Shown: positions 24,201 through 31,002 of the stretch, one piece after another
How the letters are laid out: the number at the start of each line of letters is the position of its first letter
Position numbering within the stretch: position 1 is the first letter of the stretch
NCBI GenBank assembly: GCA_964390695.1
Contig: CAYMKI010000018.1
Span: 1-34,461 of the forward strand
Length of the DNA: 34,461 bases
From: CAWACC01 sp964390695
GTDB lineage: Bacteria > Chlamydiota > Chlamydiia > Chlamydiales > Parachlamydiaceae
Direction: 5' to 3'
Translations under genes and position numbers: made by a program
The notes under the pieces: generated by a model
Told to the model about the DNA's origin: nothing
Seen by the model: only the letters and a program-made list of their open reading frames with translations
The model's database searches: none

Positions 24201-25780
24201 TCAGCTACTGGGTCATCGGCCAGGTGCTGTCTCATGCCGTAGAAAATGAACCTGAGATGATCCCTTTTCTAGATCCTCTGGGCAATTTTTCTGCTAACGA
24301 ACACGGATTGAATTACGCCGGCAAAGAGCTGCCTACGAGCACCGTATTGCCTGCGGAACGGCCGAGCTGGCTGCAAAAGATCAGCGAAAAAAAACTTAGA
24401 CAGATGCTCTATCCAGGATCTGAAATGAAGGGCGTGCTTAAACTCATCTTGCGCGGAGAAGATCTGACCCAGCTTTCGGATCTGACCGATAAATTCCTGA
24501 GCACACTGAATCTTTCCAGAGGACACATGGAGGCTATCGGAGGCGAGCGCCTGACCCTGCGCACGAGTGCAGGTAATTTGGATGGTATGCTGCTAAGACC
24601 AGACGGTCTGTATCAGAGATTGGCTGAAGCGGGGGTGGTGGAGCAGTCCATACGAATAAAAAATTATCAAACCAAGGTGTGGAGATTTGACCGCGCTCAA
24701 CCCAAACAGATGGAAGTCAAAAAAGCCTTAGAAAATATGCGTTTTTTCATTTTGGGGTTAGCCTCCACCTTGGTAGATGACTACTATTACGTGGGAGACG
24801 CCAGGGTCATTGCTGAAATCCAAAAAGCTTCCATATTTGATGTGCCTTTGGATTTTGGCCGTCCTCATACACCTAAGATCGAAAAAAGTCCGCATGGCGT
24901 TTTGATCTGCGGCGGCAATATGAGTGTGTACGAGATGTTCCATTCCGAAGCTGCCAGCTTTTTGTTGAGAGGGATGAATGTGATGCTTTTCAATCCTCCA
25001 GGATTTGGAGCTAGCCAAGGAGAGCCTAACCAGGAAAGCATCACCGAGGGTATCTTTGCAGCTTACGATACCTTCGTGCGCAAAGCCCATTTGAAAGAGG
25101 AAAATGTGTTGATCAAGTCTTTGTGCATGTCGGGAGGGTGGGCTTCTACCCTAGCTGCCAAGCATCCCAAAACAGCCCTTTGGCTGGACCAAACCTATTC
25201 GAGTTTTTATCCTTTGGTTCAAGCCTGTGTGCAGTCCAAGATTAAAAGCATAGTCCCCGAAGCCCTGGAGAAAACCGTGATGGATTTGATACCTACCGCT
25301 TGTCTGCCGGCGTATAACGTCAGCGAAAATTTAAGCCGGCATGAAGGGTGGAAATGCCTGATGTACTCGGATCATGACGAAGTTATTCCTGTCGAACATG
25401 TCTTGCGCAATATAGCTGCGATAGAAGATACCAAGCCGGTCAAATTGATTGAAATGCCAGGCAAGCATTCTCAGACATGGTATCGGGTCAAGCACCCAAA
25501 AGAATCCGAGGCATATACGCAATTGGTCAAAGAACAGGTGGATAGCTTTTTAACAAGGGCTGATTTTCTGCACCCTCTGTTTGAGTTGATTCAAATCGAG
25601 AGTCCGCCCCCTACATTCTACCGCAGCGAGATGACTGTGGAAGAAGTCGAGGACAGCGAAGAGGAAGAGGAGCATCAAATCCGTGCTGTGGAGGTGGAAG
25701 AGGCGGCTTCCGATGATGAAATTGACATTCCTGGAGGGGGTTTGCCTAAAATAGAAGAGGTAGATTCCGACGAAGAGTAA
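21218..25780 (+). CDS. Giant protein with two alpha/beta-hydrolase (lipase-like) domains (1520 aa)
   Basis: The start is set at 21218 (GGTGAG upstream; MSFNITRIDEATYSVEF); the open frame before it is AT-rich noise. Residues 1-750 are unassigned, mixed then helical. At about 770-900 lies a class-3-lipase-like core: strand DMHFVGHSLGGSYAQ with nucleophile Ser801 in a textbook GHSLGG elbow, then FDAPGVNRQ and HEAGDVVHSIGYH, where Asp874 is the likely acid. At about 1220-1450 is a second hydrolase: GVLICGGNMSVYE, LFNPPGFGASQG, nucleophile Ser1305 in LCMSGGWA (Cys replaces the first Gly of GxSxG), Asp1387 in YSDHDEVIP and His1417 in PGKHSQTW, a complete triad. The C-terminal 50 residues are strongly acidic (EEVEDSEEEEE). 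No signal peptide. A role as secreted lipase or esterase toward host lipids is inference; chlamydiae are known to carry large alpha/beta-hydrolase-like proteins of unknown function. Confidence 0.85.
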   Translation: MSFNITRIDEATYSVEFNPQKKMPPVVIHIGGRAGGDSKLEQNNEFYYHLARQVAHELVMAKENKRSLHQAISIGDKDWEMHLKKKTDPLLARIFPIFHRQADDKIMRLEVVRSEYSDYANDIMTDENFVVYGHKVVPDDVYNEQVAEPYNIEKSLKLNQEDCQTYAGMLPCTREEINQGMRGKFHYQTPSDVEALQTSMLASPFTVLATLAFQRYEGEFIGHDNFKTSDCKYCLLLDKDILILTSRTDDIEERKAQNRHTVREYQKRMCQEYGQAKLEYACKLAKIDLEATISKGEPLTPEHVYRLNILVHNVETEDLQRLLQKLKACELPAGASLSTTQLMHALLHDGEQPLTIQELRGILTCVLENANKLNVSILRAWIQTYRQQESVEAMAPSQIDTLAKLFFPSEAESHLVFTGRHIYYPIKSGYTKAEKYEFKPWVDQQELLQAFALLKQTTDWDLYHEKLSHIICKKHLFRQHPEKLYATGALIPAPLNAEGQPRWYKVAQANYNGYGMLNYTLLPVGNDPSLPMIKLYRSTTLDPVARFAQKTVRSDFNPLDLPGYEGLGKTDIYEFGDILNNSMPLWVGYVMAAQKLIQEDPDPRKLLKVLSKANIELHKFDKDKYKTLSFPDIIKQHAGILNTLFLKGKIDYFTYNHLREAYLLTSSFREDQAAFKEQVKADAEQLITHLADIKLDLSSFSTGQQQQIATEIYSLIEDLNEHLLLDAADKKRQIKQSKLRKEILHEALQRENLAYEALKLPDAPQALKHIELWLKALSDHAQHSGHWPKPSGHDMHFVGHSLGGSYAQIYALHYLIHKNRIPLPGCGCVIAAFDAPGVNRQDNELFKKFLIDHEDLMKASGVKFTVKHQHEAGDVVHSIGYHLGSAKSLAEAKKMEEVLDFQASVLERNPAATHPSLAEATNVHETLFLEGIEGVDYQRQRVSAYQMALMESYETISKKNGDAADLEGRRLRMEIWKFPVNLSTSSLESLRSSSVSYWVIGQVLSHAVENEPEMIPFLDPLGNFSANEHGLNYAGKELPTSTVLPAERPSWLQKISEKKLRQMLYPGSEMKGVLKLILRGEDLTQLSDLTDKFLSTLNLSRGHMEAIGGERLTLRTSAGNLDGMLLRPDGLYQRLAEAGVVEQSIRIKNYQTKVWRFDRAQPKQMEVKKALENMRFFILGLASTLVDDYYYVGDARVIAEIQKASIFDVPLDFGRPHTPKIEKSPHGVLICGGNMSVYEMFHSEAASFLLRGMNVMLFNPPGFGASQGEPNQESITEGIFAAYDTFVRKAHLKEENVLIKSLCMSGGWASTLAAKHPKTALWLDQTYSSFYPLVQACVQSKIKSIVPEALEKTVMDLIPTACLPAYNVSENLSRHEGWKCLMYSDHDEVIPVEHVLRNIAAIEDTKPVKLIEMPGKHSQTWYRVKHPKESEAYTQLVKEQVDSFLTRADFLHPLFELIQIESPPPTFYRSEMTVEEVEDSEEEEEHQIRAVEVEEAASDDEIDIPGGGLPKIEEVDSDEE

Positions 25781-25939
25781 CGTAGAAAAGACATGCATAA
25801 AAAATTATCGATACGCTACACTTTGCCTTGCGAAGCCGTGGCAAAAAACGTAAAGAGCGAGGAAATGGGAAACGTTCAAAAGTCCTTAGTTTCTTTGTTT
25901 TGCTTCAGGTATGAGCTCCAAATACAGTTGATATAAAAT

Positions 25940-26752
25940 ATGTTAATCATTGAAGCCAATCAAGTTCAAAAAGCGTATTTCAAGGACCTTCTCCGCTATC
26001 GCGAATTATTTTATTTTTTTGCGTGGAGGGATATCATTGTCAGGTATAAGCAAGCCATATTTGGCGTGTTATGGGCGCTGATCCGACCCATATTGAACAT
26101 GATTGTGTTTGCCTTTCTGTTCGGGAAGCTGGCGCATCTGCCTTCGGAAGGGGTTAATTACTCTTTGTTTGTATTAGCCGGCATGGTGCCTTGGCAGCTG
26201 TTTGCCAATTCTATCAGTGAAGGTTGCTTGTCATTGATCAGCAATGCTCAACTGGTATCAAAGGTGTATTTTCCACGCATGATTATCCCCACGGCGCAAA
26301 TTATTGTGCATCTGATCGATTTTTCTATTTCCGCTTTGCTGCTGACGACGTTGGCTTTGTTTATGGGCTACCTATGCTTTAGCACCCTATGGTTATTTCC
26401 ATTTATAATGCTTCTGCTGCTGGGCCTGACCGTGGGAATGAATTTATGGCTGTCGTCCTTGACAGTTCAATACCGCGATGTGCGTTTTTTGGTGCCCTTT
26501 TTTGTGCAGTTCGGCTTGTTTATTTCACCCGTGGGGTACGGCACCTTCATCATTGAAGGTCCCTGGAAATGGGTCTATTATTTAAATCCCATGGTGGGTA
26601 TTATCGATGGTTTCCGCTGGGCATTTTTTGGTATTTCACATGCAGATATGCTTTATACGCTGACATTTTCAGCCGCAGGTGCGGCGGCGATTTTGATTTC
26701 CGGTTTTTATTATTTTCGGCGCGTTGAGCGTTTGTTTGCGGACAGGATTTAA
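25940..26752 (+). CDS. wzm: ABC-2 type polysaccharide export permease, Wzm-like (270 aa)
   Basis: The membrane subunit of an ABC exporter that moves undecaprenyl-linked polysaccharide (O-antigen, capsule or teichoic acid type) across the inner membrane. The cytoplasmic N-terminal helix carries the family signature RDIIVRYKQAIFGVLWALIRP (30-50). About six membrane helices follow (about 51-66, 74-90, 119-146, 150-173, 183-203, 238-257), and the conserved YYLNPMVGIIDGFRWAFFG block (213-231) precedes the last helix. Length is normal. No ribosome-binding site is obvious before the ATG at 25940. The ATPase gene starts 2 bases after its stop, so the two are translated together. No glycosyltransferase genes flank the pair in this window, so the exported glycan is unknown. 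Confidence 0.93.
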   Translation: MLIIEANQVQKAYFKDLLRYRELFYFFAWRDIIVRYKQAIFGVLWALIRPILNMIVFAFLFGKLAHLPSEGVNYSLFVLAGMVPWQLFANSISEGCLSLISNAQLVSKVYFPRMIIPTAQIIVHLIDFSISALLLTTLALFMGYLCFSTLWLFPFIMLLLLGLTVGMNLWLSSLTVQYRDVRFLVPFFVQFGLFISPVGYGTFIIEGPWKWVYYLNPMVGIIDGFRWAFFGISHADMLYTLTFSAAGAAAILISGFYYFRRVERLFADRI

Positions 26753-26754
26753 CT

Positions 26755-28002
26755 ATGACCAAAATTGTGGATATTCACAACCTGTCGAAAAGNNNNNNNN
26801 NNCACGAAAACCGTGGTTCCTATGTCACGCTGGTGGAGACTCTCACCAAAAAGGTAAAGCACGGCTTCCACTATGCCACGCGTCCTTTTACAAAAAAGGA
26901 GCTTCCTCCGCAACGTTCTTGTGAGGAATTGTGGGCTTTGCGCGATATCAGCCTGAGCATACAAGAAGGAGATAGAGTGGGTATCATCGGTAGGAATGGA
27001 GCCGGAAAATCCACCTTGCTAAAAATCCTATCGCGCATTACAGAGCCAACAACGGGAAAAATACGCATCCACGGTCGTGTGGCTAGCCTTTTGGAGGTGG
27101 GCACCGGATTCCATCCCGAGCTCACAGGCAAGGAAAACATCTTCCTCAATGGGGCTATTTTGGGCATGCCCTATCAGGAAATCAAACGCAAATTTGATGA
27201 GATCGTGGCCTTTGCCGAAGTGGAAAAATTTTTAGATTCGCCTGTCAAGCAGTACTCCAGCGGTATGTATACGCGATTGGGCTTCGCCATCGCCGCTCAC
27301 TTGGACCCGGATTTGCTTATTGTGGATGAGGCTTTGGCTGTGGGGGATTTGAAATTCCAGGAGAAATGCCTCAAAAAATTAAACGACCTCAGCTCTACTG
27401 GCCGGACAGTGCTTTTTGTGAGCCATGATATTAATTCTGTCCTGGCCTTATGCAATAAAGGATTATACCTAGATAAGGGAAGCTTGAAAGCATTCGGTCC
27501 TGTAGAAGACTGCCTGAAAGCTTACTTGCACAGCTTGCGTTTACAGACGCTCAGCTGGGAAGGCGAAGAGGGGGATGAACATATCCGCTTTCGAAAGGTC
27601 AAATTAAAAGGCACGCAGGCGCATAAAGAATTCTTCTATACAGAGGATAAAATTTGCGTGGTGATAGATTATGAGATCTTAAAATATGCCCCCAATCTGG
27701 TGTTAGGAGTAGGCGTTTGGAATCAGCGCAACCAGCTGTTAGCCAATGCCCACACCTTGATTTCATCGATAGGAACAGGCAAGCGGCAAACGACATTGGA
27801 AATCGATGCGCAGCTTTTTCATGAGGGGGAATATATAGTTAAAATCGACTGCAGCATGCAGAATCATAAGAAGATTTTGTCCGACCAGATTGCCCTAAAA
27901 TTGACGATCTATCCCCACCCATCGCAGCCGCACGTGCTCCCTCATATTCACAAAGACGGGGTGCATTTGGGCCATCTTTGGGAGCACAAGGAATATGTAT
28001 AG
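26755..28002 (+). CDS. wzt: ABC exporter ATPase with C-terminal substrate domain, Wzt-like (415 aa)
   Basis: The ATP-binding partner of Wzm. Seen: Walker A GRNGAGKST (79-87), the loop LLEVGTGFHPELTGKENIFLNG typical of the Wzt/TagH group, signature YSSGM (167-171), Walker B LLIVDEA with Asp191-Glu192, and switch His224 in VSHD. After residue about 260 a separate beta-rich domain (GVGVWNQRNQLLANAHT, KIDCSMQN) resembles the Wzt carbohydrate-recognition domain that binds the modified end of the glycan, which suggests a chain-length-capped polymer. Ten Ns at 26793-26802 fall in codons 13-16, right after NLSK where the family has YRIG-like residues. The frame is kept, so few bases are probably missing. 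The stop TAG (28000-28002) lies within the 9-bp direct repeat flanking the MITE-like insertion. Confidence 0.92.
   Translation: MTKIVDIHNLSKXXXXHENRGSYVTLVETLTKKVKHGFHYATRPFTKKELPPQRSCEELWALRDISLSIQEGDRVGIIGRNGAGKSTLLKILSRITEPTTGKIRIHGRVASLLEVGTGFHPELTGKENIFLNGAILGMPYQEIKRKFDEIVAFAEVEKFLDSPVKQYSSGMYTRLGFAIAAHLDPDLLIVDEALAVGDLKFQEKCLKKLNDLSSTGRTVLFVSHDINSVLALCNKGLYLDKGSLKAFGPVEDCLKAYLHSLRLQTLSWEGEEGDEHIRFRKVKLKGTQAHKEFFYTEDKICVVIDYEILKYAPNLVLGVGVWNQRNQLLANAHTLISSIGTGKRQTTLEIDAQLFHEGEYIVKIDCSMQNHKKILSDQIALKLTIYPHPSQPHVLPHIHKDGVHLGHLWEHKEYV
26793..26802. other. Assembly gap (10 N) within wzt
   Basis: Ten Ns near the 5' end of the ATPase gene. The reading frame continues across it with plausible family sequence on both sides, so the gap is probably a scaffolding placeholder or low-quality patch and not a break in the gene; its true length is unknown. 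Confidence 0.99.
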
Positions 28003-28004
28003 AT

Positions 28005-28126
28005 CAGCAGTTCCCGCTAAAAAATTCACGAGCCCCAGAATGGGGCGAAAGACGGTAGCCCAGGGGAAGGCGGCCTCGAAGGGGCAACGCGCCCCTGGGT
28101 AAATGCAGATTTAGCGGGAACTGCTG
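28005..28126. mobile_element. 122-bp MITE-like palindromic element with 9-bp target duplication
   Basis: Perfect 17-bp terminal inverted repeats: CAGCAGTTCCCGCTAAA (28005-28021) and its reverse complement (28110-28126). The element is bounded on both sides by the same 9 bases, TGTATAGAT (27996-28004 and 28127-28135), a textbook target-site duplication. Inside are two nested stems: GCCCC/GGGGC (28032-28036, 28042-28046) and CCCAGGGG/CCCCTGGG (28059-28066, 28092-28099). It encodes nothing and would need a transposase from elsewhere. It inserted across the stop codon of wzt, which the duplication preserved. No other complete copy is seen in the window; part of the interior is shared with 154-166. 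Confidence 0.85.
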
Positions 28127-28135
28127 TGTATAGAT

Positions 28136-28279
28136 AGACCTGGTAAAAAAAAATAAGAGTGTGAATAATGAGCATATGCAACCAACCCAAAGTGAAGGGG
28201 TTCTTTGAGATTTGTCTTCCATTGCGCATAATGGTTCTGCTCATTATGATCTTAAGAACCGATCAAGGAGAAGAATTTC
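28136..28279 (+). promoter_or_regulatory. Leader region of thyX with interleaved inverted repeats
   Basis: ATAATGAGCA (28165-28174) is complementary to TGCTCATTAT (28238-28247), and GGTTCTT (28199-28205) to AAGAACC (28254-28260). The two pairs interleave, so they could form alternative or pseudoknotted structures in the transcript just before the AAGGAGAAG ribosome-binding site (about 28264-28273). A regulatory role is speculative. Confidence 0.3.
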
Positions 28280-29920
28280 ATGTTATATGAAGACTACGAA
28301 GATTTTACGGAAAGTCAGCTAAAAATTTTAGAAAAGTACGTGACCAATACGCACGGAAATATTTTCGTATTGCGAAACCTGCCCGAGGTGATCAAAGGGG
28401 CGTTGTTTTCCCGCTACTCGCGCTCAAGCTTAGGTTTGCGTTCACTGCTGCTAAAAGAATTTATCCAAAACAACGACGAGACCTCTTTCAATGATATCTT
28501 AGGGCTAAGCGGACAAAATGACGCGGCGTTAGGAGATACCCAATCCCTGGCGATTAAAAAAGCCCAAAATTTTTACGACCGCATCCTCGATGGATACGGC
28601 GATGACTCCATCGGAGAGCTAGGCGGAGCGCATCTGGCTATTGAAAACGTGTCCATGCTAGCAGCCAAATCTCTGGAAGACAGCCGCATTGGAGGGTCGC
28701 CTTTAGAAAAATCCACGCGCTATATCTACTTCGATCAAAAAGTCAAAGGCGAATACCTATTTTACCGCGAACCGATCTTGATGACCTCTGCTTACCGCGA
28801 TATCTATGTGGACACCTGCAATATGCTGTTTGACACCTATAGCCGCTTGATTCCTCCCTTGACAGCGATGATGGAGGAGAAAACCCCCAAAGAGCCTACG
28901 ATTTCCGCTAGCGCATACACAGCCTCCATCCGAGCTAAAGTTCTTGACTGCTTGCGCGGCCTTCTGCCGGCAGGGACCCTGACCAATATGGGGATCTATG
29001 GCAACGGGCGTTTCTTTGAACAATTGATCCACAAACTGCATTGCCATAATCTGGCAGAGATGCAAGATACCGGCAAACGCATGCTGGAGGAGTTGGCCAA
29101 AGTGATTCCCTCATTTGTGCGACGCGCTGATCCCAACCACCACACCCACCATAGCTTCTCTGAGTTCTATGAGGCCATGCAAAATGATATTAAACTGATC
29201 AGCGGACAGCATAGCCTGATCCCTCTGCAAAATAGGGAACAAGGGGTGTTTTTGATCAATCACGATCCCGAAGCGGTCAGAAAAGTCGCCGCAGCCATCC
29301 TGTTTGCCCATGGCAATAACAGCTTAGCGGAGTCCTTGCTTTACTGTAATCAGCTGACCGACGAGGAAATCGCTCAAATCTTGGACGCTGCATGCAGTGC
29401 GCGCGAAAACCGGCGCCATAAGTCGCCCCGTGCGCTGGAGCACGCCAACTTTACCTTTGAGATTGTAGCCGATTTTGGTGTGTATCGAGACTTGCACAGA
29501 CACCGCATGCTGACCCAAGAACGGCAGCTGCTATGTTGTGATTACGGCTTTTATACTCCCGCCGAAATTGTAGGCACGGCCTTGGAGAAAGACTACCTGG
29601 ACGCTTTGCATAAAGCTAAACAAGTTTTCGACACGATCGCCAGCGAACTGCCTGAAGAGGCTCAATATGTAGTGCCTATGGCTTATAACGTACGCTGGTA
29701 TTTTCAAGTGAATCTACGCGCATTGCAATGGCTGTGCGAATTGCGCTCCTCCCCGGCTGGACATCCCAACTACCGCTATGTGGCCCAAGAGATGGCCAAA
29801 GAAGTCTGCCAGGTGTTCCCTGCCTTCGAAAGGTTCTTCAAATTTGTCGATTATGCTGGTTATGACTTAGGCCGCCTAGGCCAGGAGCAAAGAAAGGCAG
29901 AAAAGCAGCAGCCTGTATAG
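28280..29920 (+). CDS. thyX: Chlamydial-type flavin-dependent thymidylate synthase, two-lobed (546 aa)
   Basis: ThyX makes dTMP from dUMP using FAD, NADPH and methylene-tetrahydrofolate. Ordinary ThyX has about 220-260 residues; Chlamydia has a form of about 530 residues, and this one of 546 looks like two ThyX-like halves. The first half has the helix GELGGAHLAIENVSMLAAKSLED, then SPLEKSTRY (140-148), matching the ThyX end motif S/N-x-x-S-x-RY, but the preceding RHR is missing. The second half has FEIVADFGVYRDLHRHR with Arg407-His408-Arg409 of the ThyX RHR motif, followed by MLTQERQLL, where the distal S-x-R is degenerate. The two halves together thus supply one complete set of key residues. 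The strong AAGGAG start follows the MITE-containing leader. The stop lies inside a 35-bp sequence duplicated at 30375-30409. Confidence 0.9.
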   Translation: MLYEDYEDFTESQLKILEKYVTNTHGNIFVLRNLPEVIKGALFSRYSRSSLGLRSLLLKEFIQNNDETSFNDILGLSGQNDAALGDTQSLAIKKAQNFYDRILDGYGDDSIGELGGAHLAIENVSMLAAKSLEDSRIGGSPLEKSTRYIYFDQKVKGEYLFYREPILMTSAYRDIYVDTCNMLFDTYSRLIPPLTAMMEEKTPKEPTISASAYTASIRAKVLDCLRGLLPAGTLTNMGIYGNGRFFEQLIHKLHCHNLAEMQDTGKRMLEELAKVIPSFVRRADPNHHTHHSFSEFYEAMQNDIKLISGQHSLIPLQNREQGVFLINHDPEAVRKVAAAILFAHGNNSLAESLLYCNQLTDEEIAQILDAACSARENRRHKSPRALEHANFTFEIVADFGVYRDLHRHRMLTQERQLLCCDYGFYTPAEIVGTALEKDYLDALHKAKQVFDTIASELPEEAQYVVPMAYNVRWYFQVNLRALQWLCELRSSPAGHPNYRYVAQEMAKEVCQVFPAFERFFKFVDYAGYDLGRLGQEQRKAEKQQPV

Positions 29921-29943
29921 GCTACTGCATCTGCATCAGCTCT

Positions 29944-30374
29944 CAAGTGTATACTCCAATTAGTCCAGGATGCCGCCCTGGGTTGTACATGGGTAGGTTT
30001 TTGTGGCTTGTAAGGCTGCAACATAATACCATGAAGCAGCCCTGTATCCTGTGCTAATTAGTGTGATAAAACGATCCCATCTTAAAATTTCAATATCCTG
30101 CCGGCGAAGCCGATCCTGTTTATCCTGTTTTACAAATAACAAGAACAGGATAGGCAGGATCGGCTTCGCCGGCAGGATGAACAAATGAGTGATTTATGTA
30201 AATTAATGAAATCTTCATGCGTAATCTAAATGGCATTTCTTAATAATCGGTACTATTCAGATCTGCTAGAACTGCCTTAGTCTGAAAAGTTGCAATTATC
30301 GCTCTTTTAGCAATTAATTTTAAACAAATTGCTTGCTGGTTAAAACCGGGGTCATGAAAAATAGCACAAGTCAA
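29944..30374. mobile_element. 431-bp repeat-bearing insertion flanked by 35-bp direct repeats
   Basis: The flanks 29909-29943 and 30375-30409 are identical at 34 of 35 positions. Both contain the last codons of thyX (CAG-CCx-GTA-TAG, differing only at the silent third base of Pro) followed by the reverse-complement 3' end of the FliE-like gene. The ancestral locus must therefore have had the two genes converging 7 bases apart, and the 431-bp segment arrived later, duplicating the junction. The segment holds a GTGGCTTGTAAGGCTGC hairpin (30003-30019) and repeat copy B (30051-30178) but no gene. A 35-bp duplication is too long for common transposases, so its mechanism is open. Confidence 0.75.
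30051..30178 (+). repeat. Dispersed repeat with GCCGGCGAAGCCG core, copy B, forming a long hairpin
   Basis: Begins GTGCTAATTAGTGTGATAA, like copies A and C. Bases 30095-30132 then pair with 30141-30178 with about four mismatches over 38 bp, around an 8-base loop, so this copy forms a very stable hairpin carrying the core GCCGGCGAAGCCGATCCTG in both arms. Copy A has only one arm, and copy C has the outer sequence without the core. Confidence 0.8.
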
Positions 30375-30387
30375 CAGCCGGTATAGG

Positions 30388-30717
30388 CTACTGCATCTGC
30401 ATCAGCTCTTGACAGGCTGCTCGTAGTTGTTTGCTGATTTCCATCATGGAATTGAAGGTTTGCTCGGCATCTTGCATGGCAACCTTCAACGTTTCGCGCT
30501 CAATCACGTTCTGATTTGCGCCATGCACCTGATCGTGTGAAACTTCTTTGGTATAGTAAGAAAGCAGTTTATTGAAGGTCTGGGTATTTTCCGTCTGGGC
30601 GTTTTCTTTCATATGAGGCGAATGAATTTGCAAGTTGCCGTCTTGAATGTAGGTGCGTCCTGCCTTGGTCTTATAAGGCATTAATTTGTCTATTTTATAG
30701 AATTCATTTTCGCTCAT
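30388..30717 (-). CDS. Small FliE-like protein (109 aa)
   Basis: The C-terminal half (about 46-109) strongly recalls FliE, the flagellar hook-basal body rod adaptor, and by relation the inner-rod proteins of type III secretion. It has F-NKLLSYY-T-KEVS-DQ, then ETLKVAMQDAEQTFNSMMEI, and ends KQLRAACQELMQMQ, matching the family pattern LxxVMxAxQxAxxxFxxxxxxRNKLxxAYQEIMRM. The length of about 109 is right for FliE. The N-terminal 45 residues (YKIDKLMPYKTKAGRTYIQDG) are unlike FliE. AGAGGTGG precedes the ATG at 30717. No flagellar or type III genes are nearby, and the gene originally converged on thyX. I infer a secretion-apparatus rod/adaptor component; a generic coiled-coil protein is the alternative. 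Confidence 0.6.
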   Translation of the reverse strand: MSENEFYKIDKLMPYKTKAGRTYIQDGNLQIHSPHMKENAQTENTQTFNKLLSYYTKEVSHDQVHGANQNVIERETLKVAMQDAEQTFNSMMEISKQLRAACQELMQMQ

Positions 30718-30768
30718 AACACCACCTCTTACTTTTCAGCTTTTTAAACGTAGGGAGTATATCTTATC

Positions 30769-30796
30769 ATTGTATATACGTATTTTTTTAAGTCTA
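30769..30796 (-). promoter_or_regulatory. Candidate promoter of the FliE-like gene
   Basis: On the minus strand TAGACT (30796-30791) and TACAAT (30774-30769) are 16 bases apart, each close to consensus. The leader to the ATG at 30717 would be about 45 bases and includes the AGAGGTGG site. The surrounding 30718-31002 shows nothing else notable. Confidence 0.3.
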
Positions 30797-31002
30797 GAGG
30801 AATATATGCGAGGGTGATACTTCCCTCTGTTTTTGCAGGTGTTGAGTTATACTATGAGCTCTACAGGTGACTTTATATTCGATACAGCCGCTAGGCATCT
30901 AACATAAATGCAAATCTCATGCCTAACATTTTCCCTGGGAAGAGCAAAAAAGAGCGGTAATATCTGCCGGTATGCGCCCTTTTTTGCCTAGGAAGATTTT
31001 TC

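Noticed and set aside
28004..28244. Two 72-aa minus-strand open frames
   Set aside because: They are generated by the 122-bp MITE-like element and the thyX leader.
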